Assembly: GCA_005879015.1 (NCBI GenBank) | Contig: VBMC01000091.1 | Location: 1 to 5,311 of the forward strand | DNA: 5,311 bases | Direction of reading: 5' to 3' | DNA from: Methanobacteriota archaeon | GTDB taxonomy: Archaea; Thermoplasmatota; Thermoplasmata; RBG-16-68-12 | In this document: positions 1 to 5,242 of the stretch, one piece after another | Layout of the letters: each line of letters starts with the position of its first letter | How positions within the stretch are numbered: position 1 is the first letter of the stretch | The notes under the pieces: model-generated | What the model was told of the DNA's origin: nothing | Seen by the model: only the letters and a program-made list of their open reading frames with translations | Database searches by the model: none | Position numbers and translations under genes: made by a program

Positions 1-81
1 ACCTATCGGTGTCCCTCGGACACGTCCGTCGGGGCGGCTCCGATAAGAGCCGATCGCTCTACCTAGCTAAGCTACAGGCCC
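1..81 (-). tRNA. tRNA-Lys (anticodon CUU), intron-containing, 3' part cut off by the window edge
   Basis: Read on the minus strand from 81 down. The 5' acceptor strand is GGGCCTG (81-75), followed by U8 A9. The D-arm is 72-56, with D-stem GCUU/GAGC, A14, and the invariant G18 G19 at 63-62. After G26 (55) the anticodon stem strand AUCGG (54-50) pairs perfectly with CCGAU (9-5). Removing 43-11 gives the seven-base loop CUCUUAA with anticodon CUU at 47-45, the loop expected for elongator tRNA-Lys reading AAG. The variable region starts at 4-1. The T-arm and 3' acceptor strand lie outside the window, so acceptor pairing cannot be checked. It was found by eye, and the D-arm, anticodon stem and splice motif support each other. 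Confidence 0.9.
11..43 (-). other. 33-nt archaeal tRNA intron at position 37/38 with a bulge-helix-bulge motif
   Basis: The intron lies between A37 (44) and A38 (10). The pre-tRNA folds into a strict bulge-helix-bulge, the substrate of archaeal splicing endonuclease. The outer helix is the anticodon stem AUCGG/CCGAU. The central 4-bp helix is C32-U33-C34-U35 (49-46) with AGGG (16-13), including one U-G pair. The 5' bulge is U36 A37 ^ U (45-43) and the 3' bulge is A C ^ A38 (12-10), each cut after its second base. The inner helix is CGGA (42-39) with UCCG (20-17). Only these cut sites restore a seven-base loop. The rest of the intron is a GC-rich loop with no ORF. Confidence 0.88.
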
Positions 82-105
82 GCGGCCGCGCCTATCGACC
101 GTGTT

Positions 106-115
106 CAATTAAACG
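106..115 (-). promoter_or_regulatory. Probable promoter of the tRNA-Lys gene (TATA-like element)
   Basis: Minus-strand TTTAATTG (113-106) is an AT-rich island directly after the stop codon of the upstream membrane-protein gene. Its centre is about 28 bases before the first tRNA base (81), which would place transcription start within a few bases of the tRNA 5' end, the usual arrangement for archaeal tRNA genes. The tRNA therefore probably has its own promoter rather than depending on read-through from leuS. Confidence 0.6.
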
Positions 116-604
116 TTACGTCGAAGAACAGAGGCCCCAAGCCTGTTGCCCCACGACGAACGTCGACCCGGGCTCGATTTGATTGATGTCCAGGCGATAG
201 CACACTGTTGAGCCGGCGGGCACCAAGAAGAAGTCGCCCGGACTCAGGTGACCGTCTCCGTCCGCATCCGTGAATGCGAGCGTCGCATTGCTGCCCCCGA
301 GCGGGGGCCCGAGTGTCGCGGCCGTGACCTTATCTCGCACCAGGACCGCCTGCAACTTCGATAGCGATACGGAGGCGCCGACCGACGTGACCTCGAGACG
401 GGTCGAGGTCGTAAAGGTCATCTTCACCGGCGTGGCGACCCCACTCTGGTCGACGAACATCCGCGGAAGGAACACGACGCCAAGGAGAACGATGAAGACG
501 ATGCCCGCCACCATGGAGTACCGAAGCAGCTTCGTCGCCTGGGGTGGCGGACTCCGCTTGCGCTTGAAGACGGCCGTCGGCCTCCGGGGCCGCGCGATGC
601 GCAT
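116..604 (-). CDS. Small membrane-anchored protein with an EF-hand/dockerin-type calcium loop (archaeal pilin-like, function unknown)
   Basis: The protein has 162 residues. Residues 1-28 are a basic, Pro-rich segment (RPRRPT, FKRKRS). Residues 30-48 form one hydrophobic helix, suggesting a signal anchor with the N-terminus inside and the body outside. Residues 55-162 look like a small beta-rich domain rich in Thr, Ser and Val. The loop D113-A-D115-G-D117-G-H-L-S121-P-G-D124 matches the DxDxDGxxSxxD calcium-binding pattern. Cys135 and Cys159 could form a disulfide outside the cell. A basic N-terminus, single helix and beta domain with a DxDGDG loop resemble archaeal type IV pilin-like (DUF1628-like) proteins, but no clear class III signal peptide site is visible. 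Its ATG lies 4 bases after the leuS stop, with a GGAG ribosome site (615-612) inside the last leuS codons, so it is probably co-transcribed with leuS and translationally coupled. The link to LeuRS may be only positional. The gene itself is well supported; the function is not. Confidence 0.8.
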   Translation of the reverse strand: MRIARPRRPTAVFKRKRSPPPQATKLLRYSMVAGIVFIVLLGVVFLPRMFVDQSGVATPVKMTFTTSTRLEVTSVGASVSLSKLQAVLVRDKVTAATLGPPLGGSNATLAFTDADGDGHLSPGDFFLVPAGSTVCYRLDINQIEPGSTFVVGQQAWGLCSST

Positions 605-608
605 CGAC

Positions 609-3590
609 TCACTCCACGTAGATCGCGGGACGCCCAGGCACGGCGCGTTCGCCCTTCTTCGAGGGGTCCCAGCGATGCGGATCGTCGGCGCGGAACACCT
701 CGACCTTCACTCTCAGTTCCTTCGAGAGGAAGTGCGCATTCTCTCGCAACATCGCGAACTCGTCCACGGAGCCGAATCGATCCCGATCTTCGACCCGTGC
801 GTGTCGCAACTCGTCCGCGACCTGCTTCGCGTACGCGGCCACCTCCTTCGCCCGTTCCCGTATCCCGGGCTGTGCCAGGGCCTTCTCCATCAGGACGTTC
901 ATCGAGAGGGCCTCCTGGGCCGCGAGGCCTCTCGCGAGCTCGTGGACGCTGAGCTTCCACGATGGCGCCGTGTAGAGAGCGATCCGCTTCGGCGCGATCC
1001 CGGTCACCTTGAGGATCTCACGGATGTCCGCGAGCGTCGATTGGAGGAGTACCTCGGCTGCCTCGGCTCGCGGATCGATCTCGTTCGCGTTCGCGTCCGG
1101 ATAGGGCGAGTCGACGACGAACCCCGCGCCCCCCGTCCGGTGCCAGATCTCCTCGGAGGCATGCGGCGTGAAGGGTGCCAACACCTTCGTCTGCACCTCG
1201 ATGAAACGACGCACGCACTCCGCCTGCGGCCGATTCTCCGACCGTCGGACGTACCACGAATCGATCCCATGTCCCTCTCGTCGCGTCGAATGCTTCGCGG
1301 TCGCAAAGCGCACCCAATCCTGCAGGCGGTCCATCGCCGTCTCCGCGAAATCCAAGTCCACGTTCGGGTCGTCGAGGCCGTCCCCGGCGTTCGCGACCGT
1401 GAGCCGGATCACGTCGGCGGGCCAGTCCCGCAACGCCTCCCGGATGAACCAGGTGTTGCCCCGGGACTTCGACATCTTGCGCCCCGCGAACCGCACCCAT
1501 CCATTCACCCCGTAGCCGCGCGGCCAGTGCTCCTTCGGGAAGATCGCCGTGTGGTTGAACAGGCAGAACGCCATGTGATTCTGGACCAGGTCCTTGCCCG
1601 TGTTGCGCAAGTCGACCGGGTACCAGTACGTGAACTCCCGCCGGAGGTCCTCGATGAGCTTCGTGTCCACGCCGAGGCGGCTCGCGAGGGTCCGGGCCTC
1701 GCCCTTCCCGAAGAACACGTAGTCGAAGAACCGGTCATCGAGGCGTCCGGCCCAGGGCACCTGGGACCGCAAGGCCCCTCCCTGCAAGGCGTGGGCGATC
1801 GTGTAGTACGCCATGTAGATCGTCGAGTCGCTCAGGCTCTCGATCACCCAGTCCGAGTCCCACGGCAGGATCGTGCCGAGCCCGCGGTGATGGGTGCACG
1901 GCCAGTCGTGGAGCCAGTCCGTCACGTAATCGAGCCATTTCCGGAGGGCTTCCGGATGCAGCTCCATGGAGGCGATCGCCTCGTGGACCTTCGCCTTCCA
2001 CGCCGGATCGCCGTACGCGAGGAACCACTGGTTGTCCACGACCTTCACGATCGCGCGGGTCGTGCAGCGGCATACGACCTCGCCGCTCGGCTCGTACATG
2101 CCATCGGCCTGGCCCTTCGACGCGAGCTCCTTGCGGATCTCTTCCTTGGCCACCTCGACCCGCATCCCCGCGTAGGGTCCGCAGTTCTCGTTCAGGACGC
2201 CGCGGTAGAAGCCGGTCTTGTAGACCTCGGCCTTCGCCGCCTCGAGCTTCTCTCGGTCCGTCTGATCCCGGATCCCGAGCCGCTCCACGATCTCGACGCC
2301 CGGAAGGGGACCCCAACCCGGGGCGCGAATGATCGGGACCGGTTTGATCGCCCGGACCCGCTCCGTGTCCAGATTATACCTCGCCAGGAGCGCATCGTTC
2401 CGCTGCAGATCTCGCAACGCCACGAAGTCGTCCGGAGCGTCCGACGGGACGCTCGTCACGATGCCCGTCCCGAGTCCCTGGTCAATGAACGAACCCGGCA
2501 GGACTGGGATGGCGCGGTTGATCGCGGGCGCGACCGCATCCATCCCGACTAGTTCGGCCCCGCGAAGCGTCGACTCCACGACGACGGTCCTCCCCTGTTC
2601 GGAGAGTTTCTTCGTCGCGGGCTCGTTCAGGATCCATCGCTCCTCGCCGACCTTCGCGACGACGTAGGCGGCCTCCGGATCGATCCAGAGGTTCGTCTGT
2701 CCGTACACGGTCTCCGGTCGGATCGTCGCGGCGACCAGGAGTCGGCCGTCCGCCAAGGGGAACTTCAGGAGGGTGTACTCGATCGGCGTCTCGCCCTCGC
2801 CCTCGATCCGGTCGTGGTCCCCGATCGGCGCCTGGTCCTTGGGGCACCAGATCACAGGGTGTTTGTCGATCTTGACGAAGTCGCCGTCCTTGAGGTGATG
2901 GAACTGCCACCGGACGAACGCATCGTAGGGCGGGTTGAGGGGGGTCGTAATGAAGGACCGCGTCCAGTCGACCGCGGCACCCAGGCCCTTCAGGTCCTGG
3001 ATCGTCGCCTCCGGGAACACCTCAATCCAGTGCATGGGGTCCGCGAACTTCGGGATGTCGCGGTCCGCGATCCCCATCTTCCTCAGGATGTCCCACTGCT
3101 TCGGCTCCTTCTCCGCGATGCGTTTCGCGGCGCCGAGGATCGGGAGACCCGTGCAATGGAATCCCTGCGGATGGAGGACGTTGTACCCGAGCATCCGGCG
3201 GTATCGGGACTGGAATTCCGCCCGAAGGAACGAGGTCCCGAAGCCGAGGTGCTGGTATCCATTCATGTACGGATACGGGACCGTCGAGTACCACTTGGGC
3301 CGCGCCGGATCCGCTCTCGCGACATAGACGTCTGCGTCATCCCAGGCGGCTTGCCATCGCCCCTCGAACTCCCGTAGGTCGATCTCCTTCCGCGGCGAGG
3401 CGACCCTCTGTGGAGTCTGTCGCCTTGCGGCACGAGGACGCGCCCGGGGGCGCAGCCGCGGCCCCCGCCGAGGCGTTTTCGAGCGATGACGCTTCGCGGG
3501 ACTGGACCGGCGACGAGAGAGTTTCGATGCCGGACGAATCGCCCGTCGGCTCGCTCGACGAGCTCGCGGGGCCGATTTTCTCCGGGCCAC
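609..3590 (-). CDS. leuS: Leucyl-tRNA synthetase, archaeal/eukaryal type, with a basic N-terminal extension
   Basis: This class Ia enzyme charges tRNA-Leu with leucine in the cytoplasm. It has 993 residues, against about 930-970 for archaeal LeuRS. Residues 1-67 are a low-complexity Arg/Lys-rich tail, and the catalytic fold starts near 68. The HIGH element reads H114-L-G-F117. The CP1 editing domain spans about 255-520, with TIRPETVYG at 289-297 and SVPSDAPDD at 380-388. Further archaeal LeuRS blocks are ESLSDSTIYMAYYTI (584-598), YWYPVDLRNTGKDL (655-668) and KMSKSRGN (705-712). The anticodon-binding domain includes VLAPFTPHASEEIW (803-816), and the protein ends GRPAIYVE, like archaeal homologues. 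The start is a GTG at 3590. It is the first ATG, GTG or TTG after the upstream in-frame stop (3680-3678), and none follows before the catalytic core. No Shine-Dalgarno is visible. A small membrane-protein gene follows at 4 bases. The identity is certain; the exact start is not. Confidence 0.97.
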   Translation of the reverse strand: MARRKSAPRARRASRRAIRPASKLSRRRSSPAKRHRSKTPRRGPRLRPRARPRAARRQTPQRVASPRKEIDLREFEGRWQAAWDDADVYVARADPARPKWYSTVPYPYMNGYQHLGFGTSFLRAEFQSRYRRMLGYNVLHPQGFHCTGLPILGAAKRIAEKEPKQWDILRKMGIADRDIPKFADPMHWIEVFPEATIQDLKGLGAAVDWTRSFITTPLNPPYDAFVRWQFHHLKDGDFVKIDKHPVIWCPKDQAPIGDHDRIEGEGETPIEYTLLKFPLADGRLLVAATIRPETVYGQTNLWIDPEAAYVVAKVGEERWILNEPATKKLSEQGRTVVVESTLRGAELVGMDAVAPAINRAIPVLPGSFIDQGLGTGIVTSVPSDAPDDFVALRDLQRNDALLARYNLDTERVRAIKPVPIIRAPGWGPLPGVEIVERLGIRDQTDREKLEAAKAEVYKTGFYRGVLNENCGPYAGMRVEVAKEEIRKELASKGQADGMYEPSGEVVCRCTTRAIVKVVDNQWFLAYGDPAWKAKVHEAIASMELHPEALRKWLDYVTDWLHDWPCTHHRGLGTILPWDSDWVIESLSDSTIYMAYYTIAHALQGGALRSQVPWAGRLDDRFFDYVFFGKGEARTLASRLGVDTKLIEDLRREFTYWYPVDLRNTGKDLVQNHMAFCLFNHTAIFPKEHWPRGYGVNGWVRFAGRKMSKSRGNTWFIREALRDWPADVIRLTVANAGDGLDDPNVDLDFAETAMDRLQDWVRFATAKHSTRREGHGIDSWYVRRSENRPQAECVRRFIEVQTKVLAPFTPHASEEIWHRTGGAGFVVDSPYPDANANEIDPRAEAAEVLLQSTLADIREILKVTGIAPKRIALYTAPSWKLSVHELARGLAAQEALSMNVLMEKALAQPGIRERAKEVAAYAKQVADELRHARVEDRDRFGSVDEFAMLRENAHFLSKELRVKVEVFRADDPHRWDPSKKGERAVPGRPAIYVE

Positions 3591-3691
3591 GGCGGCCCAT
3601 AGGAAGCGTTCGCGTAAAGCTTTCGCGGTGTTCGACCCTCGTTGGTGACGCTCGTTTCCGCGAAAAAAGCGCCTCTTCTATCTGGCATACG

Positions 3692-3701
3692 AAATAAAAT
3701 T
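3692..3701 (-). promoter_or_regulatory. Probable TATA-like element for leuS
   Basis: Minus-strand AATTTTATTT (3701-3692) is the strongest AT-rich island upstream of leuS. A start about 25 bases downstream (near 3670) would leave a leader of about 80 bases before the GTG at 3590, with no Shine-Dalgarno near that codon. An alternative is a weaker GCGAAAG-CTTTACGC element (3626-3612), whose spacing would give a leaderless message starting at or near the GTG. Both are inferences from sequence pattern; transcript 5' ends would decide. Confidence 0.45.
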
Positions 3702-3758
3702 AAGCGCCCTCGATCGGGCACGAGCTCCGACGATGATGGAGGGGTCTTGTCCTACGTC

Positions 3759-3765
3759 GTATGAC
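3759..3765 (+). promoter_or_regulatory. Isolated GTATGAC half-site upstream of the RHH promoter
   Basis: GTATGAC here is identical to the left arm of the palindrome at 3836-3852, in the same orientation and 77 bp upstream, about seven helical turns. It sits just before the BRE-like bases of the rightward promoter and has no matching inverted partner. It could be an auxiliary regulator half-site. A chance 7-mer match in a region this size has a probability of a few percent, so this is weak. Confidence 0.3.
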
Positions 3766-3770
3766 AATTG

Positions 3771-3786
3771 ACAAAACGTATATGTA
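3771..3786 (+). promoter_or_regulatory. BRE/TATA-like promoter of the RHH gene, possibly also of the ftsZ-like gene
   Basis: ACAAAAC followed by GTATATGTA has the form of a purine/A-rich BRE directly before a TATA box. With the TATA centre near 3781, transcription would start around 3805, leaving a leader of about 80 bases that contains the palindrome at 3836-3852 and the ribosome site GAGGAG at 3872-3877. No comparable TATA element is seen in the 163-nt gap before the ftsZ-like gene, so this may be the promoter for both genes. Confidence 0.6.
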
Positions 3787-3835
3787 GGGTCGTCCTGGAT
3801 ACAGCGGCTGACACGCCAAGAAATGCCGGAGTGGT

Positions 3836-3852
3836 GTATGACCCTGTCATAC
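3836..3852. promoter_or_regulatory. Perfect palindrome, likely operator of the RHH regulator
   Basis: The site is GTATGAC-CCT-GTCATAC: two perfect 7-bp arms around a 3-bp centre. It lies downstream of the predicted transcription start and 31 bp before the RHH start codon, a place where a bound repressor would block initiation or elongation. RHH proteins generally bind short inverted or tandem half-sites. The hexamers GTATGA and TCATAC are the half-sites known for E. coli NikR, but there the spacer is 16 bp and here it is 5. As RNA the same sequence could form a 7-bp stem with a 3-base loop. Autoregulation is an inference. Confidence 0.6.
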
Positions 3853-3883
3853 CCATTCCCGTGTTCGAGGCGAGGAGTCTGGG

Positions 3884-4264
3884 ATGGACGAAAACGAGCG
3901 GATCACGCTTCGGCTCGAGAAAGAGAACCTCGAGCTGATCGATGCGTTCTTGAAAGAGAACACGTCCCACGGGAACCGCTCCCAACTGGTCCGCGAGGCG
4001 GTCCAGGCGTACATCCAGGCCATCCGTGAGGGCGGGGATCGAGTGACGATCCACGTTCCCCGGTACTACCTCGACCTCATCGACCGCCTCGTCGCGGACG
4101 GCTACCTCCTGAATCGGGAACATGCCATCGTCCGAAGCATCGAGGAATGGTTCACGCGGGAACGGGTCAAGGAGATCCAGGACCACAAGCAGGAAGTCGA
4201 CAAGGCGACTGGCAAAGTGGTCTCGGTCTCGACCGGAGAGAAGGACGGAGTCATCCCGCGATGA
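3884..4264 (+). CDS. Tandem double ribbon-helix-helix DNA-binding protein (CdrS-like context, next to ftsZ-like gene)
   Basis: The protein has 126 residues and two RHH (MetJ/Arc/CopG-type) units in one chain. Unit 1 (about 5-45) has strand ERITLRLE, helix ENLELIDAFLKEN, turn HGNRSQ and helix LVREAVQAYIQAI. Unit 2 (about 52-92) has strand DRVTIHVP, helix YYLDLIDRLVADG, a turn with NRE and helix HAIVRSIEEWF. A charged tail (93-126) follows. Single RHH units normally dimerise to form one two-stranded DNA-binding sheet, so this chain may fold as an internal pseudo-dimer. The outward strand residues are R6-T8-R10 and R53-T55-H57, the same R-x-T pattern E. coli NikR uses (R3-T5-T7). The NikR nickel-binding domain with its His/Cys ligands is absent, so this is not NikR. 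The start is ATG 3884 with GAGGAG six bases upstream. In haloarchaea the RHH protein CdrS is encoded beside ftsZ2 and controls it; the position here suggests a similar role. Confidence 0.92.
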   Translation: MDENERITLRLEKENLELIDAFLKENTSHGNRSQLVREAVQAYIQAIREGGDRVTIHVPRYYLDLIDRLVADGYLLNREHAIVRSIEEWFTRERVKEIQDHKQEVDKATGKVVSVSTGEKDGVIPR

Positions 4265-4282
4265 GGCAGCGGGGCGTGACGA

Positions 4283-4391
4283 AGGCCGGAAGGAAGTAAT
4301 CTCCAAAACGGAAGGGAAGGGAAAACGGGATGGGACCCGAACAGAAGGGATGGGATGCACTCCTCTCGCCGAGGGGATCTCCTTCCGGCCT
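4283..4391. repeat. 12-bp perfect inverted repeat in the spacer between the RHH and ftsZ-like genes
   Basis: AGGCCGGAAGGA (4283-4294) pairs perfectly with TCCTTCCGGCCT (4380-4391), leaving an 85-base loop. By rough count, a 12-bp match is not expected by chance in a gap this size. The loop is purine-rich and holds a 9-bp direct repeat, GGGATGGGA, at 4327-4335 and 4347-4355, 20 bp apart. It also holds a small CCTC/GAGG hairpin (4362-4374). The right arm ends 24 bases before the ftsZ-like ribosome site. It could be a leader RNA structure, a processing site between the two genes, or a regulator site. Nothing in the sequence decides between these. Confidence 0.5.
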
Positions 4392-4415
4392 CCCTCGACA
4401 AGTCGCAGGATAGTC

Positions 4416-4419
4416 GGAG
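4416..4419 (+). promoter_or_regulatory. Ribosome binding site that decides the start of the ftsZ-like gene
   Basis: GGAG lies 8 bases before ATG 4428. An in-frame ATG at 4350 would add 26 residues (MGCTPLAEG and onward) that do not resemble an FtsZ N-terminus and would run through the inverted repeat, so 4428 is preferred. Confidence 0.65.
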
Positions 4420-4427
4420 TTGGATCG

Positions 4428-5204
4428 ATGGTACCCAGGGACTACGTGGACGAGGTCATCAGCAGCCTGTTCGAAGACGCCGTCGACCCGAAGATCTCGG
4501 TCGTCGGGGTCGGCGGGGCAGGCGGCAAGATGGTGAGCGCGCTCTACGACCGCGAGATCAAGGGCGTGGAGACAGTCGCCGTGAACACGGACCCTGCGGG
4601 TCTGTCGAAGGCGGAGTGCGACGTGAAAATCCTCCTCCCCCACTCGGAGGACGAGGACCGGGTCGTCGCCGCCCGCGTCTCGGCGGAGGACCAGGAAGGG
4701 GCCCTCCGGGCCTCGCTGTCCTCGGACATCGTCTTCATCGTCGCCGGACTCGGCGGCGCGGCGGGCACCGGAGCCGCACCCGTCGTCGCACGCGCGGCCC
4801 GAGCGAATGGCGCCGTGACCGTGGGAATCGCGATTCTCCCGTTCGAGGTGGAAGGCCGCACGGAGGTCGCGCGGGCCGGACTCGAGGCGCTCCGCGCCGA
4901 GGCGGACAGCGTGATCGTGCTCGACAACAACTCGCTCGACCGGTTCGCGGACCAGCTCTCCTTCAACGAAGCGATGCAGGTCATCTCGTTCATGGTCGTC
5001 ACGATCGTAAAGGGCGTCGTGGACCACCTCAGCCGCTCCTACCTCTCGACGCTCACGGAGGAGATCGAGAACGCGGCCCGGGAAATCGAGGAGCAGAACA
5101 ACCACGCGGTCCCGGTCGACGTGCAGCCTCCGGAGACCGTGCAGGCCTCCTGGGACCTCGGCCCCGTCGCGTTCAACGACCAAGGTTTCATCGGACTTCG
5201 CTAG
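4428..5204 (+). CDS. FtsZ/tubulin-superfamily protein lacking the C-terminal GTPase-activating domain
   Basis: The protein has 258 residues, against roughly 350-390 for archaeal FtsZ. The nucleotide-binding half is clear. Strand 1 with the T1 loop is SVVGVGGAGGKM (24-35), T2 is AVNTD (51-55), the T4 glycine loop is AGLGGAAGTGAAP (106-118), T5 is PFEVEG (138-143), the T6 region is DNNSLDRF (166-173), and helix H7 is about 178-203. Three things are unlike a normal FtsZ. The tubulin signature GGGTGTG reads GGAAGTG (109-115). The T3 region with GAGGNP is replaced by an acidic stretch (PHSEDEDR, 71-78). After H7 there is only a charged helix (about 208-223) and a short tail ending FNDQGFIGLR, so the T7 loop NxDxxD and the whole C-terminal domain are absent. 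No frameshifted remainder is seen after the stop. It probably binds nucleotide but should not hydrolyse GTP by the usual head-to-tail mechanism. It may cap, modulate or recruit a canonical FtsZ encoded elsewhere, or act alone. It lies 163 bases after the RHH gene on the same strand, probably in the same transcript. Confidence 0.9.
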   Translation: MVPRDYVDEVISSLFEDAVDPKISVVGVGGAGGKMVSALYDREIKGVETVAVNTDPAGLSKAECDVKILLPHSEDEDRVVAARVSAEDQEGALRASLSSDIVFIVAGLGGAAGTGAAPVVARAARANGAVTVGIAILPFEVEGRTEVARAGLEALRAEADSVIVLDNNSLDRFADQLSFNEAMQVISFMVVTIVKGVVDHLSRSYLSTLTEEIENAAREIEEQNNHAVPVDVQPPETVQASWDLGPVAFNDQGFIGLR

Positions 5205-5242
5205 AGGCAGCTCAAGTATCCTCCCCCCAACCAACGCCCACC

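Noticed and set aside
270..2552. A 760-codon open frame on the plus strand, antisense to leuS and part of the membrane-protein gene.
   Set aside because: It is rich in Arg, His, Val and Asp without a domain pattern and lies opposite strongly conserved LeuRS motifs. Long antisense frames are common in GC-rich coding DNA.
3337..3600. ATG-initiated minus-strand frame of 87 codons overlapping the leuS 5' end.
   Set aside because: It is out of frame with LeuRS, Ser/Ala-rich without a recognisable fold, and has no ribosome site. It is best explained as a shadow of the extension region.
3611..3627. Near-palindrome CGCG-T-AAAGCTTT-CGCG upstream of leuS.
   Set aside because: It is symmetric only with one bulged base. 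It overlaps a possible weak promoter, and no second copy or binding protein can be tied to it.
3823..4029. Plus-strand ATG frame of 68 codons that covers the palindrome and the start of the RHH gene.
   Set aside because: It is in a different frame from the RHH gene, has no ribosome site, and its translation is not protein-like after the overlap.
3884..4264. Calling the RHH protein NikR because the operator hexamers match.
   Set aside because: The C-terminal nickel-binding ACT-like domain and its His/Cys ligands are missing. A second RHH unit takes that place.
4122..4427. In-frame upstream extension of the ftsZ-like gene by up to 102 residues.
   Set aside because: It overlaps the RHH gene in another frame and is a low-complexity Arg/Ser translation. 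ATG 4428 has a ribosome site and begins just before the FtsZ fold.
4251..5234. A 327-codon minus-strand frame opposite the ftsZ-like gene.
   Set aside because: It is a shadow of the coding strand, whose FtsZ motifs are unambiguous.
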